A stretch of 64,000 bases of DNA from Mucilaginibacter sp. UBA5151 (GCA_002413785.1 DHXR01000052.1:1-64000); one strand, 5' to 3'. Numbered from the stretch's first letter, positions 52,171-60,537 are shown. The notes: a model not told the origin generated them from the letters alone. A program made the numbers and translations.

Positions 52171-52204
52171 CAAAGCTACAGGGAAAATACCTATATAATA
52201 AATA

Positions 52205-53539
52205 ATGAAGCATAACATCATCCTTACCAAAAAAAGCAAATCAGTAAAGGGTACCGTACACCTCACCGGTTCAAAAAGTGAATGTAACCGCGCCCTTATT
52301 ATTGAAGCGCTGAGCAACGGTAAAGTAAAGGTTGAGAATATTTCGGATGCCGCGGATACGGTGACGCTCGCAGGTATCCTGCGGGCAGAGGTTAGAGATA
52401 AGAGATTAGAGATTAGTCAAACAAATAATTCCGGGGTTAATCCCCTAAGCTCTAATCTCCAATCTCCAATCTCTGAAATCAACATCGGTCCTGCCGGCAC
52501 GGCTATGCGCTTTTTAACGGCTTACTTCACTTTACAGCCTGCCTGCCGGACAGGCAGGGATGAAGAAGTGATTTTAACCGGCAGTGAACGCATGAAACAA
52601 CGTCCGATAGGAATTTTGGTGGATGCTTTACGCGAACTGGGCGCGCATATTGAATACGTTGAAAACGAGGGTTTTCCCCCTATCAAATTGAAAGGCAGTC
52701 TGGAGCAGCTTTCTAATAAGGTCAGTATAAAAGGAAATATAAGCAGTCAGTACATCACTGCGCTATTGCTTATAGCTGCCCGGCTGCCTTTTGGTTTGGA
52801 ATTAAATATTGAAGGAGAACTTACTTCGCGCCCTTATGTGGAGATGACACTGGCCATGCTGCAAACCGCAGGGATACAGCATACCTGGGAAGGCAATACC
52901 ATCAGCATAAAACACCAGGAATTTACGCCAACCTTGTTGCATGTGGAACCGGATTGGAGCGCGGCTTCTTATTGGTACGCCATTGCAGCTTTGGCTGATG
53001 AAGCCGAATTGTTTTTACCAGGCTTAACGCAATACAGCCTGCAGGGCGACAGCGTGATCACGGAGATTATGGCTAATTTTGGCATCACCTCGCAGTTTAA
53101 AGATGGCGGTGTTTATTTACAGAAGGAAGTAAAACCGGTTATCCGCAAAATATTCGATCTGAAAGAATGTCCCGACCTGGCCCAAACCATCATCGTGGTA
53201 TGCGCTGCATTAGGCCATGAAGCTACCTTTACAGGATTAGAAACTTTAAAGATCAAGGAAACCGACCGCATAAAGGCCCTGCAAAATGAGCTGGCAAAAA
53301 TCGGCGTTAAGCTAATTGAAAAAGGACAGGTTTATAAACTGGATTGCAGCGAAAAATTCATCCCCGAACGTATATTTGTAAACACCTATGACGATCACCG
53401 CATGGCAATGGCCTTTGCGCCGCTGGCCCTGCTGATAAACGAAGTAGAAATTGAAGATGCGCAGGTAGTTGAAAAATCGTACCCCGCATTTTGGAAGGAT
53501 TTGGAGAAGGTGGGATTTGAGGGAGAGATTAGAGGTTAG
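52205..53539 (+). CDS. aroA: 3-phosphoshikimate 1-carboxyvinyltransferase with in-frame repeat insertions
   Basis: The 444-residue EPSP synthase has LTGSKSECNRALIIEALSNG (substrate-binding Lys/Ser region), INIGPAGTAMRFLTAYF, MKQRPIGILVDALRELGA, and IKETDRIKALQNELAKIG with YDDHRMAMAFAPLAL. Between the first two motifs, codons from 52387-52474 encode RAEVRDKRLEISQTNNSGVN-like sequence from an AGAGATTAG inverted repeat, and 52538-52558 (CCTGCCTG-CCGGA-CAGGCAGG) adds a CRTG-type loop. Both are in frame and lie in loops between conserved elements. The C-terminus GEIRG also comes from the repeat. The enzyme is probably functional. Confidence 0.9.
   Translation: MKHNIILTKKSKSVKGTVHLTGSKSECNRALIIEALSNGKVKVENISDAADTVTLAGILRAEVRDKRLEISQTNNSGVNPLSSNLQSPISEINIGPAGTAMRFLTAYFTLQPACRTGRDEEVILTGSERMKQRPIGILVDALRELGAHIEYVENEGFPPIKLKGSLEQLSNKVSIKGNISSQYITALLLIAARLPFGLELNIEGELTSRPYVEMTLAMLQTAGIQHTWEGNTISIKHQEFTPTLLHVEPDWSAASYWYAIAALADEAELFLPGLTQYSLQGDSVITEIMANFGITSQFKDGGVYLQKEVKPVIRKIFDLKECPDLAQTIIVVCAALGHEATFTGLETLKIKETDRIKALQNELAKIGVKLIEKGQVYKLDCSEKFIPERIFVNTYDDHRMAMAFAPLALLINEVEIEDAQVVEKSYPAFWKDLEKVGFEGEIRG
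52387..52474. repeat. AGAGATTAG inverted repeat inside aroA
   Basis: The left arm (52387-52416) and right arm (52450-52474) pair imperfectly around a GGGGTTAATCCCC core. The arms match the moaE-moeB element at 19364-19530 and the aroA tail at 53523-53553. The insert keeps the reading frame. Confidence 0.8.
52538..52558. repeat. CCTGCCTG palindrome inside aroA
   Basis: CCTGCCTG, CCGGA, CAGGCAGG is an 8-bp-arm hairpin. It encodes residues PACRTGR between the conserved INIGPAGTAMRFLTAYF and VILTGSERMKQRPI segments, where the family has a short loop. Confidence 0.7.
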
Positions 53540-53610
53540 AGATTGGAGATTAGAAGGAGCCTGATCTCCAGGCCCTAAAAAAACCAATGACACAATGACT
53601 AATGACAAAA

Positions 53611-53650
53611 AAATCGGTGCAATCATAAAAAAATCGGTGTAATCACAAAA
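53611..53650 (+). repeat. Two 20-bp AATCGGTG repeats forming the aroC leader
   Basis: AATCGGTGCAATCATAAAAA is followed by AATCGGTGTAATCACAAAAA, ending 4 bp before the aroC ATG. The same motif, tandem with the same period, precedes moaC. Confidence 0.65.
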
Positions 53651-53653
53651 AAT

Positions 53654-54748
53654 ATGGCAGGCAATTCATTCGGGCAAATATTCAGGATAACAACTTTTGG
53701 CGAGTCGCATGGCGAAGCTATCGGTGTAATTATTGACGGCTGTCCGGCGCAACTGGAGGTTGATCTGGATTATATCCAGGGCGAACTGGACAAACGCAAA
53801 CCGGGGCAGTCGAAAATTACTACGCAGCGTAAGGAAAGCGATACGGTAAAAATTCTTTCCGGTGTTTTTGAGGGCAAAACCACGGGCACCCCAATTGCCA
53901 TGCTGATACCCAATGAGGACCAGCGCTCAAAAGATTATACCCATAATGTGGATGTGTTCCGTCCATCGCATGCGGATTATACCTATCAAACAAAATATGG
54001 CATCCGCGACCATCGCGGCGGCGGCCGTTCATCAGCCCGCGAAACCGCGGCCCGTGTTGCAGCAGGCGCCCTGGCGAAATTGCTGCTCAAAACACAGGGC
54101 ATAGAAATTGTGGCCCATGTAAGCAGCGTTGGAAAAATAAACGCTCCGAATGTGGAGATCAATGATGCATTGGCTTTTATCGGCGAACGCGAAAAAAACA
54201 TCGTCCGCTGCGCCGATGCCGCAACGGCCGTAGAAATGATTGAATATATCGACGGCATCCGTAAAAAGGGTGACACCGTTGGCGGCAAAATAAGCTGCTA
54301 TATTACAAACTGCCCGGTCGGCCTCGGCGAACCTGTATTTGACAAACTGCACGCCGAATTGGGCAAAGCCATGCTGAGCATTAACGCGGTTCATGGCTTT
54401 GAATATGGCTCCGGCTTTGCAGGAAGTGAAATGCTCGGGTCGGAACATAACGACATATTTGTTAAAAGCCATTTGGGCGATATAGAAACCCTCACCAATT
54501 TTTCGGGCGGCATACAGGGTGGTATCAGCAACGGTATGCCTATTGAGTTTAAAGTGGCATTTAAACCGGTAGCTACCATTATGCAAAGCCAGGCTACGGT
54601 TGATAGCGAAGGCAATGCCGCCGAAATATCGGGCAAAGGCCGTCATGATCCCTGCGTAGTGCCGCGTGCCGTGCCTATCGTAGAGGCAATGGCCGCTTTG
54701 GTTTTGGCAGATCATTGGCTGAGGAACAGGACTACCAGGCTGAGGTGA
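53654..54748 (+). CDS. aroC: Chorismate synthase
   Basis: The 364-residue FMN-dependent enzyme begins NSFGQIFRITTFGESHGEAI, then RPSHADYTYQTKYGIRDHRG and GGRSSARETAARVAAGALAK, which are the diagnostic FMN and substrate sites. GFEYGSGFAGSEMLGSEHND and GKGRHDPCVVPRAVPIVEAM complete the family pattern. It makes chorismate from EPSP. It is the last gene of the aromatic cluster. Two 20-bp AATCGGTG repeats (53611-53650) stand just before its ATG. Confidence 0.95.
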   Translation: MAGNSFGQIFRITTFGESHGEAIGVIIDGCPAQLEVDLDYIQGELDKRKPGQSKITTQRKESDTVKILSGVFEGKTTGTPIAMLIPNEDQRSKDYTHNVDVFRPSHADYTYQTKYGIRDHRGGGRSSARETAARVAAGALAKLLLKTQGIEIVAHVSSVGKINAPNVEINDALAFIGEREKNIVRCADAATAVEMIEYIDGIRKKGDTVGGKISCYITNCPVGLGEPVFDKLHAELGKAMLSINAVHGFEYGSGFAGSEMLGSEHNDIFVKSHLGDIETLTNFSGGIQGGISNGMPIEFKVAFKPVATIMQSQATVDSEGNAAEISGKGRHDPCVVPRAVPIVEAMAALVLADHWLRNRTTRLR

Positions 54749-54769
54749 AAGGTATCTTTAAAATCAGTA

Positions 54770-54802
54770 AGATTTGTCAACTTTTAAAAAGTTGACAAAT
54801 CT
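54770..54802. repeat. 33-bp palindrome (copy 3, compensated variant)
   Basis: AGATTTGTCAACTTTT and its complement flank one base. Relative to copies 1 and 2, five positions in the left arm differ, and the right arm changes to match. It lies 22 bp after the aroC stop and may terminate the operon. Confidence 0.75.
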
Positions 54803-54816
54803 ATCCCCACTCATCC

Positions 54817-54877
54817 GCACATCTGCATATCTGCACATCTGCACATCTGCACATCTGCACATTTAATAATATCTTTG
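54817..54877 (+). promoter_or_regulatory. GCACATCT tandem array and promoter of the MFS gene
   Basis: Six 8-bp units (GCACATCT, one with GCATATCT and the last GCACATTT) run from 54817 to 54864. TATCTTTG at 54870-54877 is an exact TAnnTTTG -7 match only 8 bp before the ATG at 54885, so the transcript would be nearly leaderless. The array covers where the -33 element should be. Confidence 0.5.
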
Positions 54878-54884
54878 TTCAACA

Positions 54885-56114
54885 ATGCTGACCTCCTTTT
54901 TCCAATTATACAAACAAGCTTACAGTGGCCTTTCGCGGAATAGCTGGTATTTAAGCATAGTGATGCTCATTAACCGCAGCGGAACTATGGTAGTGCCATT
55001 TATGAGTATTTATTGCATACAAAAGCTGCATTTTGACATAAAACAGGCTGGTATAATTATGGCGCTGTTTGGCGCAGGGTCGGTAACAGGCGCATTTTTT
55101 GGCGGCAAATTAAGCGATAAGTTCGGCTTTTACGATCTGCAGGTTAGCGCTTTGTTAAGCGGTGGGCTGCTGTTCCTGATTTTAGGGTACCAGCATACTT
55201 TTATACCGCTATGTATTGGCACGTTTATACTGAGTGTTTGTAATGATTCGTTCAGGCCGGCAAACTCGGCGGCCATAGCCCATTACAGCAGCCACGAAAA
55301 CAAAACAAGGTCGTACTCCTTAAACCGGCTGGCGGTAAACCTGGGCTGGGCGGTTGGCGGCGCTATGGGCGGCTTCCTGGCGGCTATCAATTATCATTTA
55401 TTGTTTTGGGTTGACGGCTGCACCAATATTGCGGCTGCATTACTCCTGTTAAAACTGATGCCAAGGGCCAACGTAATAAAAACCATAAAAAAGCGCGATA
55501 AAACTATCATCGCCGCTTCGCCTTACCACGACAAAATTTACCTGATCTTCCTATTGCTGGCTATGCTTTTCGCGATGTGTTTTTTCCAGTTTTTTATTAT
55601 GCAGCCGGTTTTTTATAAAATACAATGGCATTTTAACGAGCGCTTTATCGGCTTTTTGCTGGCCCTTAACGGGATACTGATCGTACTGATTGAAATGGTG
55701 CTGATACACAACATTGAAGGGAAAAGAAACGGTTTGATCTTTATCAGCACCGGCATTTTTATGTTAGGCGTCAGCTTTATGCTGCTCAATATTGTGCGCC
55801 CTTCTGCAATTTCTGCTATTTTCATTGTTGTTTTGATCACTTTTAGCGAGATGGTAAGTATGCCCTTCATGAACGCATTCTGGATAAGCCGCACAACCGA
55901 TTATAACCGGGGCGAATACGCAGCATTATATACCATGTCGTGGTCAGCAGCCCAGGTTATCGGGCCATTTGCCGGCGGCCAGGTAATTTTTTATGGCGGG
56001 TTCAGGATGTTATGGTGGCTGCTCGGCGCTGTAAGCATGCTTGCTTCGCTCGGCTACATCATCTTATACAGGGTGAATTTCCATCGTAAACAAAAAAGTG
56101 TTATACCTTCGTAG
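54885..56114 (+). CDS. MFS transporter
   Basis: The 409-residue protein has about 12 hydrophobic segments. The loop between TM2 and TM3 carries GKLSDKFGFYDLQVSA, the MFS signature (G-x-x-x-D-x-x-G). The charged central loop (KTIKKRDKTIIAASPYHDKI) divides two six-helix halves. A drug/sugar/H+ antiport role is possible, but the substrate is unknown. The next gene (HAD hydrolase) starts 15 bp later and is probably co-transcribed. Confidence 0.82.
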   Translation: MLTSFFQLYKQAYSGLSRNSWYLSIVMLINRSGTMVVPFMSIYCIQKLHFDIKQAGIIMALFGAGSVTGAFFGGKLSDKFGFYDLQVSALLSGGLLFLILGYQHTFIPLCIGTFILSVCNDSFRPANSAAIAHYSSHENKTRSYSLNRLAVNLGWAVGGAMGGFLAAINYHLLFWVDGCTNIAAALLLLKLMPRANVIKTIKKRDKTIIAASPYHDKIYLIFLLLAMLFAMCFFQFFIMQPVFYKIQWHFNERFIGFLLALNGILIVLIEMVLIHNIEGKRNGLIFISTGIFMLGVSFMLLNIVRPSAISAIFIVVLITFSEMVSMPFMNAFWISRTTDYNRGEYAALYTMSWSAAQVIGPFAGGQVIFYGGFRMLWWLLGAVSMLASLGYIILYRVNFHRKQKSVIPS

Positions 56115-56128
56115 TCATATCAACATAC

Positions 56129-56755
56129 ATGAAACAGGCTTTAATATTAGATCTCGACAATACTATCTATCCCGTAAGTTCCATCGCTGAACATTTGTTT
56201 GAACGTTTATTCTGGCTGCTCGACCAAACCGAAGACGGAACAAATTATGAGAAAATTAAGGATGCAAAAGATGAATTGAAAAGGCGCCCTTTCCATTTGG
56301 TGGCGGATAAGTACAATTTCGGGGAAGAGCTTACCGAAAAAGGGATTGACCTGTTAAAAAATATGGCTTACGATTTGCCTATGCAGCCTTTTGAAGATTA
56401 CCGTTACATACAGTCGGCCAACATCCCGAAGTTTTTGGTTACCACCGGTTTTTCCAAATTACAGTGGAGTAAGGTTAACATGCTTGGGATCGGGAATGAT
56501 TTTGCGGAGATCCATATTGTTGACCCGGAAACATCGCAACAAACAAAAAGAGAGGTATTCGCTGATATCATGAACAGGCATTTTTATTCGACAGATGAGT
56601 TGCTGGTTGTTGGTGATGACCCCGAATCTGAAATAAAAGCCGCCGGGGAATTAGGTATAGATACCTTTTTATTCGATCCTGAAAACAAGCACCCCGGCGC
56701 AAATGCCACCTACAAATCGGTTAGCCTCAGGGATGTTTTGAACCATATTTCGTAG
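56129..56755 (+). CDS. HAD-family hydrolase
   Basis: The 208-residue protein is a small haloacid-dehalogenase-type phosphatase. Motif I is ALILDLDNTIYPVSS (DxDxT), motif II is FLVTTGFSKLQWSKV, and motif IV is ELLVVGDDPESEIKAAGELG with two Asp. It resembles pyrimidine 5'-nucleotidase or phosphoglycolate phosphatase relatives, but substrate cannot be told. It follows the MFS gene with 15 bp between. Confidence 0.8.
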   Translation: MKQALILDLDNTIYPVSSIAEHLFERLFWLLDQTEDGTNYEKIKDAKDELKRRPFHLVADKYNFGEELTEKGIDLLKNMAYDLPMQPFEDYRYIQSANIPKFLVTTGFSKLQWSKVNMLGIGNDFAEIHIVDPETSQQTKREVFADIMNRHFYSTDELLVVGDDPESEIKAAGELGIDTFLFDPENKHPGANATYKSVSLRDVLNHIS

Positions 56756-56970
56756 AGACGCAATACCCTGCGCCGTATGCTTGTGTGTACCAAAATATTA
56801 TATTTTTGCCCGGCGGGCATTTGTTGGCCTTACGCATCACGCCGGTGTAATGTTCAACGCAGGGTCCGCTGCGAGATACGGGAACCCTAAATATGCATCT
56901 ATTATAATTTCGATTTTATCAAAAATTAACGATAAAAAGCATGGCGGCCTTTATAAACCCAGGCCCTACC

Positions 56971-58284
56971 CTATTTCGCCTTCAGCGAATCGGCCTTTAA
57001 GTACTTCATGTAATTAACCCGGCTAACCCTGATGGAACTATCAATATTGGTGCCTGCTGTGTAAAACTTCCTGTAGGCGTCAATCAAAGCAAAGGAATGA
57101 TCAGCTTTGGCATTATCCATAAATTCCGAAAAGCCTTTGGCGTTAACTTTACTTAGCTTGAGGGTTGAGGGCAGGTTGAGGGTATCCGTCCAATCTAAAG
57201 CATCTTTAGTTTTATCCTTGGGTATGGCCACCAGATTGAGGTAGTAATTGGTCTCTTTTATAACCCGGCCATCGGTCCTGTTAAATTCAGCCACCTCAAA
57301 AGATGGGTTATTCCCGTGATTTGAACAAATAGAGGGCACGATGCGCATATACGACACGGGTTCATTTGCAATATTATAAAACACCCTGAAATCATTAAAA
57401 TGGGTATGGGCGGCTATGCTGAGTTTAACTTTAGGCGCGTATTCAACCACTGTATTGATGAAAGTTTGGGTATAACCGGGATTCCAGAAGTTTGAATTGT
57501 TATAAACATTTGTTCCCGGCGGGATATGGGTTAGCAGCCATACATTTTTTGTTTTGGCATCCGCCAGATTGCTTTGCAGCCAGTTTAACATGGTAGCGGC
57601 CTGCGGGTAGTTTGTGCCGGCATTTAATAAAGCGCTGTTGTACACCATTATTTTTAAGTTGCCGGTTTCGGTAGTATAATAACCCTGCGCCTTTAATTCA
57701 TCAGCCGAAGGTTTCGGCAAATTGGGCGACCAGGCATCTGCAAAATCGTTGAAAAATGCGGCATCCTGCAAAGCATAATCTTTCCCGTAAGTATCGTTGT
57801 TGCCCATTGCCGGGATAATGGTTACGCCGGGATAATACTCTTTAAACAGCCGGGCGATAAACCTGATACATTTCCTTTTCAAAACGGAATCCGCCGGTTT
57901 TGCACCGTGCCAGATGAAATCACCGGCAATAATGATAAAGGCCGGATGCGGCAGCCGCTTTTTCATGTTGTCCAAAGCGGACTTTAAAATACCATAGTTG
58001 GCATCCTGGTATAACAGGCTGGCATTTATCATCATCTGCGGATCCGAGCTTTCAAATGATTGCTTCCATTCCTCAAATGATGCGTTCTGCAATTTTCTTT
58101 TTAATACCGTATCCCTGTGCGAACCGAATAAAGGATCAAAGTGAATATCAGATACGATCAGGCACTTTTTGACCGTCTCGTGCCTTTTTACCGTTTGGGA
58201 ATAACAGGCAACAGCATAAAAAAAGGATAAGGCGATCAGCAAACCGGGGATCACTTTGAAAAAATGGTTTTTAATATTTTTCAT
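56971..58284 (-). CDS. Exported metallophosphoesterase (acid sphingomyelinase-like)
   Basis: The 437-residue protein has a signal sequence (VIPGLLIALSFFYAVACYSQ). The calcineurin-like metal motifs are in order: CLIVSDIHFDPLFG, FIIIAGDFIWHG, IPAMGNNDTYGKDY, NVWLLTHIPPGT and LSIAAHTHFNDFRVF. The layout resembles acid sphingomyelinase-type phosphodiesterases, and it would act in the periplasm or outside the cell on phosphodiesters. It is monocistronic. Confidence 0.85.
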   Translation of the reverse strand: MKNIKNHFFKVIPGLLIALSFFYAVACYSQTVKRHETVKKCLIVSDIHFDPLFGSHRDTVLKRKLQNASFEEWKQSFESSDPQMMINASLLYQDANYGILKSALDNMKKRLPHPAFIIIAGDFIWHGAKPADSVLKRKCIRFIARLFKEYYPGVTIIPAMGNNDTYGKDYALQDAAFFNDFADAWSPNLPKPSADELKAQGYYTTETGNLKIMVYNSALLNAGTNYPQAATMLNWLQSNLADAKTKNVWLLTHIPPGTNVYNNSNFWNPGYTQTFINTVVEYAPKVKLSIAAHTHFNDFRVFYNIANEPVSYMRIVPSICSNHGNNPSFEVAEFNRTDGRVIKETNYYLNLVAIPKDKTKDALDWTDTLNLPSTLKLSKVNAKGFSEFMDNAKADHSFALIDAYRKFYTAGTNIDSSIRVSRVNYMKYLKADSLKAK

Positions 58285-58291
58285 AAAATAA

Positions 58292-58312
58292 AAAGCCGCA
58301 TAACGCGGCTCT
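58292..58312 (-). terminator. Terminator after the 58401 gene
   Basis: AGCCGC and GCGGCT form a 6-bp stem with a short loop. On the minus strand it runs into TTTTTATTTT. It lies between the 58401-58589 stop and the metallophosphoesterase start. Confidence 0.65.
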
Positions 58313-58400
58313 AAATTTCGTCATAAAATTCATAAAAATGGGGCATTGTTTGAAAGACTTAGCTTATAAAACTTAAGGCCGCCTCGTGAATTGTGGATTG

Positions 58401-58589
58401 TTATGCCTTGTTATAGTTTTCGGGCGGGGTAGAAACAATCTCACCAAATTCATTAACATAAGCCAGTTCCATATCGCCACCGGTAGAATTTTGCTGGCGG
58501 TCAAGCTTGCGTTGCTCTTTATCTTCTTTCTTCTTCTGCTTGTTTTTTTCGAGTTGCTTCTTCATGAAGGTCGCCTGTGATTTTGCCAT
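58401..58589 (-). CDS. Small basic protein related to the cold-shock-protein N-terminus
   Basis: The 62-residue protein (start ATG at 58589, MAKSQATFMKKQLEKNKQKK) has a lysine/glutamate-rich helix and ends YVNEFGEIVSTPPENYNKA. This matches the N-terminal half of the cold-shock-domain protein at 28464-28913 (YIDEHGNITSTPP), which has the domain attached. It may interact with nucleic acids or ribosomes through the basic helix. The function is unknown. Confidence 0.7.
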   Translation of the reverse strand: MAKSQATFMKKQLEKNKQKKKEDKEQRKLDRQQNSTGGDMELAYVNEFGEIVSTPPENYNKA

Positions 58590-58674
58590 GATGCTGATAT
58601 TAAGTGAGATGGCCGCGGGCAAAATATGCTGTTCCGGGCCGGGCGGCCTGGATGTGTATCAAACAAGCCTTGAA

Positions 58675-58860
58675 TTAACGCAAAGGTAACAAAAATATGT
58701 AATCAGGGCCTTTTTTAAACCATCTTTCGGCGGGGAAATCGCTTTTGAAATTTATACCGGCTTTTTCTATATCCAATACGTTGAACCCAAAGATGTTCGA
58801 AAACTTTTTTTTACCCTCTTTGCCGATTTCGGCAGAGAGGGTAGCTGCAATTTTTTTCAT
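58675..58860 (-). CDS. Small hypothetical basic protein
   Basis: Counting from ATG at 58860, the 61-residue product reads KKIAATLSAEIGKEGKKKFS, then NIFGFNVLDIEKAGINFKSD and PAERWFKKGPDYIFLLPLR. It is basic, probably cytoplasmic and without a recognised domain. The frame is open for 34 more codons upstream but with less natural composition. It lies beside the divergent 58869 gene. Confidence 0.4.
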   Translation of the reverse strand: MKKIAATLSAEIGKEGKKKFSNIFGFNVLDIEKAGINFKSDFPAERWFKKGPDYIFLLPLR

Positions 58861-58868
58861 ATTTCTAA

Positions 58869-59510
58869 CACTCAAAGTCTGAAACCTTATGGGAAAACCA
58901 ACTGATTTTTCTAAAAAGCCTTCCGGCAGATCCGCTGGGCAGGTTGTTCTCCACAGTGGCATACGCCCGGCAAATAATCTTTTCGGAAGAGGAAAATGCG
59001 CTGCATGCTATTGACCAGGTAAGCGCCATTCATAAAAATGTGGAAAAAAACCGTGGTGCCAAAACACCAGATTGGGCCCACCGTGATGTATTATTTTTAC
59101 TGATTGGTTATTCAATAAGCTCGTACGAACTATTGTACCGAAGACTTAGCGATGAAGAAAAAACTGAAATTTTTGATGTTTTTTACCGTGTTGGCCTGCG
59201 TATGAAACTGGCCGGCTTATCCAAAACCTTCCGTGAATGGGAGGCGATGCGGGAGGCGCATTTACAGGAAAATCCCGCCAACAGCTCATTTACCGCCGAC
59301 CTGTACCTTCAATATAAAAAGCACCTTGGCCGGGCAAGGTTTGCCTTATTGAAACAGGTACAATTGCAACTCGTCCCGGTAACGGTAAAAAAATCGCTGC
59401 CCATCGGCGGGATACCGTGGTTGATACCTTTGCTGTGGCTTTATAAACCCTTCAGGTATATGAAACTTGATGCGATGTTGAAAAATATATTGCTGCCCCC
59501 GGGCGTATAA
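58869..59510 (+). CDS. DUF2236/MpaB-like oxygenase, N-terminally truncated
   Basis: The open frame runs from 58869 (after a TAA at 58866) to 59510 and has no ATG near its start. ADPLGRLFSTVAYARQIIFS and AIHKNVEKNRGAKTPDWAHR, then DVLFLLIGYSISSYELLYRR and GLRMKLAGLSKTFREWEAMR fit the MpaB/rubber-oxygenase-like DUF2236 fold with heme-binding potential. The family usually has 45 to 60 more residues at the N-terminus, which are absent here. It may start at a non-ATG codon or be a remnant. Activity is doubtful. Confidence 0.55.
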   Translation, partial: HSKSETLWENQLIFLKSLPADPLGRLFSTVAYARQIIFSEEENALHAIDQVSAIHKNVEKNRGAKTPDWAHRDVLFLLIGYSISSYELLYRRLSDEEKTEIFDVFYRVGLRMKLAGLSKTFREWEAMREAHLQENPANSSFTADLYLQYKKHLGRARFALLKQVQLQLVPVTVKKSLPIGGIPWLIPLLWLYKPFRYMKLDAMLKNILLPPGV

Positions 59511-59657
59511 AGCGCAAATAAAAGCACTGGAGAGTGATTTTGGCGGTTAATTCCGAACCTTAACAACAAAATCCGGCTTAAGTATATCGGATGCTTTGTA
59601 CGCATCAATAAACTTAAGCCGGGACTGTTAAGTATTAAATCTTAAATATAAAACAAC

Positions 59658-59867
59658 CTACCAGCCAGAGCCTTTTTTAGCGTTGCCATTTTTTATGTGC
59701 TCTTCCGCAGTGGCTTTTCCCATAATAGCAGCCATTTTATTGCCTGCGCCATCGGTTCCTGTTGCAATGTACCTGCCTGATTTGATATCAATAACAGGGT
59801 CGATCATTGGTACGTTCTTTGTTTTTGTTTTTACTGAATAAGCAGTAATACCGTTTGTTGTTGCCAT
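59658..59867 (-). CDS. Small conserved hypothetical protein
   Basis: The 69-residue protein contains MATTNGITAYSVKTKTKNVP and ends KGSGW. The middle holds DIKSGRYIATGTDGAGNKMA and AAIMGKATAEEHIKNGNAKK. It is small, basic and soluble, without a signal or a known domain. Its compact, glycine-rich make-up suggests a folded single-domain protein. The 470 bp downstream to 60339 contain an inverted repeat at 60088-60257 and no gene. Confidence 0.55.
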   Translation of the reverse strand: MATTNGITAYSVKTKTKNVPMIDPVIDIKSGRYIATGTDGAGNKMAAIMGKATAEEHIKNGNAKKGSGW

Positions 59868-60087
59868 GATAAGTCTTTTGTTTTTTTAGTTAACCCCCTG
59901 TCGGGGAAATTGTTTTTACAGATTGGTTTTAACCTGTTATTTTTTATTAAAATTAATAATCCATAACACATCGGCAAGATATATAATTATGCTTAACAAA
60001 CAAGCAGGATTATTTATTTGTTATTAACACATTATTGAATTAAAATTAGCACCAATCGGGGTAAAGATACGGGCACATATTTAAGGT

Positions 60088-60257
60088 GAATCAAGAGCCA
60101 AGAGTCAAGAACCAAGAGTTAAGAAAAAGACAGCCGGGTTGAAGAAATTGACCAAAATGGAACAATTTAAGCAAACCTGTCAGCACAGTACTTTAAACTG
60201 CGTTGCTCTTTACTTTTTATCTTGATTCCTGGCTCTAATATCTTGACTTTTGATTCG
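60088..60257. repeat. GAATCAAGAGCC inverted-repeat element
   Basis: GAATCAAGAGCCAAGAGTCA at about 60089 and the complementary TTGATTCCTGGCTCTAATAT and CTTGACTTTTGATTC (60222-60257) form an imperfect inverted repeat with a loop of about 100 bp. The 5' arm carries repeated AGAGTCAAG units. It is another intergenic family like the AGAGATTAG one. Confidence 0.5.
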
Positions 60258-60339
60258 CATATTTTATTAAAATTTGGAACTATTAACATTAAGTGGTAGT
60301 TTAACCTTATTAAATTATAGCATACAAAAACAACAAATA

Positions 60340-60537
60340 ATGAGAAACAGGGATTCAAGTATTTTATACCTTTTATTAGGGATTTACGCATTAATGATAA
60401 ACTGGCATCAAAACCATAACCTCATTCTGCTTTTGATCAGTTACATTTTTTGGCCGCTGTACCTTATTTACGAATTGCTTACCGGCCAGCTTGCCCATGG
60501 CATGTGGAAAGAGATCCCATTATCCTACTTTAAATAA
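60340..60537 (+). CDS. Small membrane protein
   Basis: Counting from ATG at 60340, the 65-residue protein has two hydrophobic stretches (ILYLLLGIYALMINWH and LILLLISYIFWPLYLIYELL) and few charges. It is probably a two-helix inner-membrane protein. Nothing else is recognised. It stands alone, between an inverted repeat and a lipoprotein gene. Confidence 0.6.
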   Translation: MRNRDSSILYLLLGIYALMINWHQNHNLILLLISYIFWPLYLIYELLTGQLAHGMWKEIPLSYFK

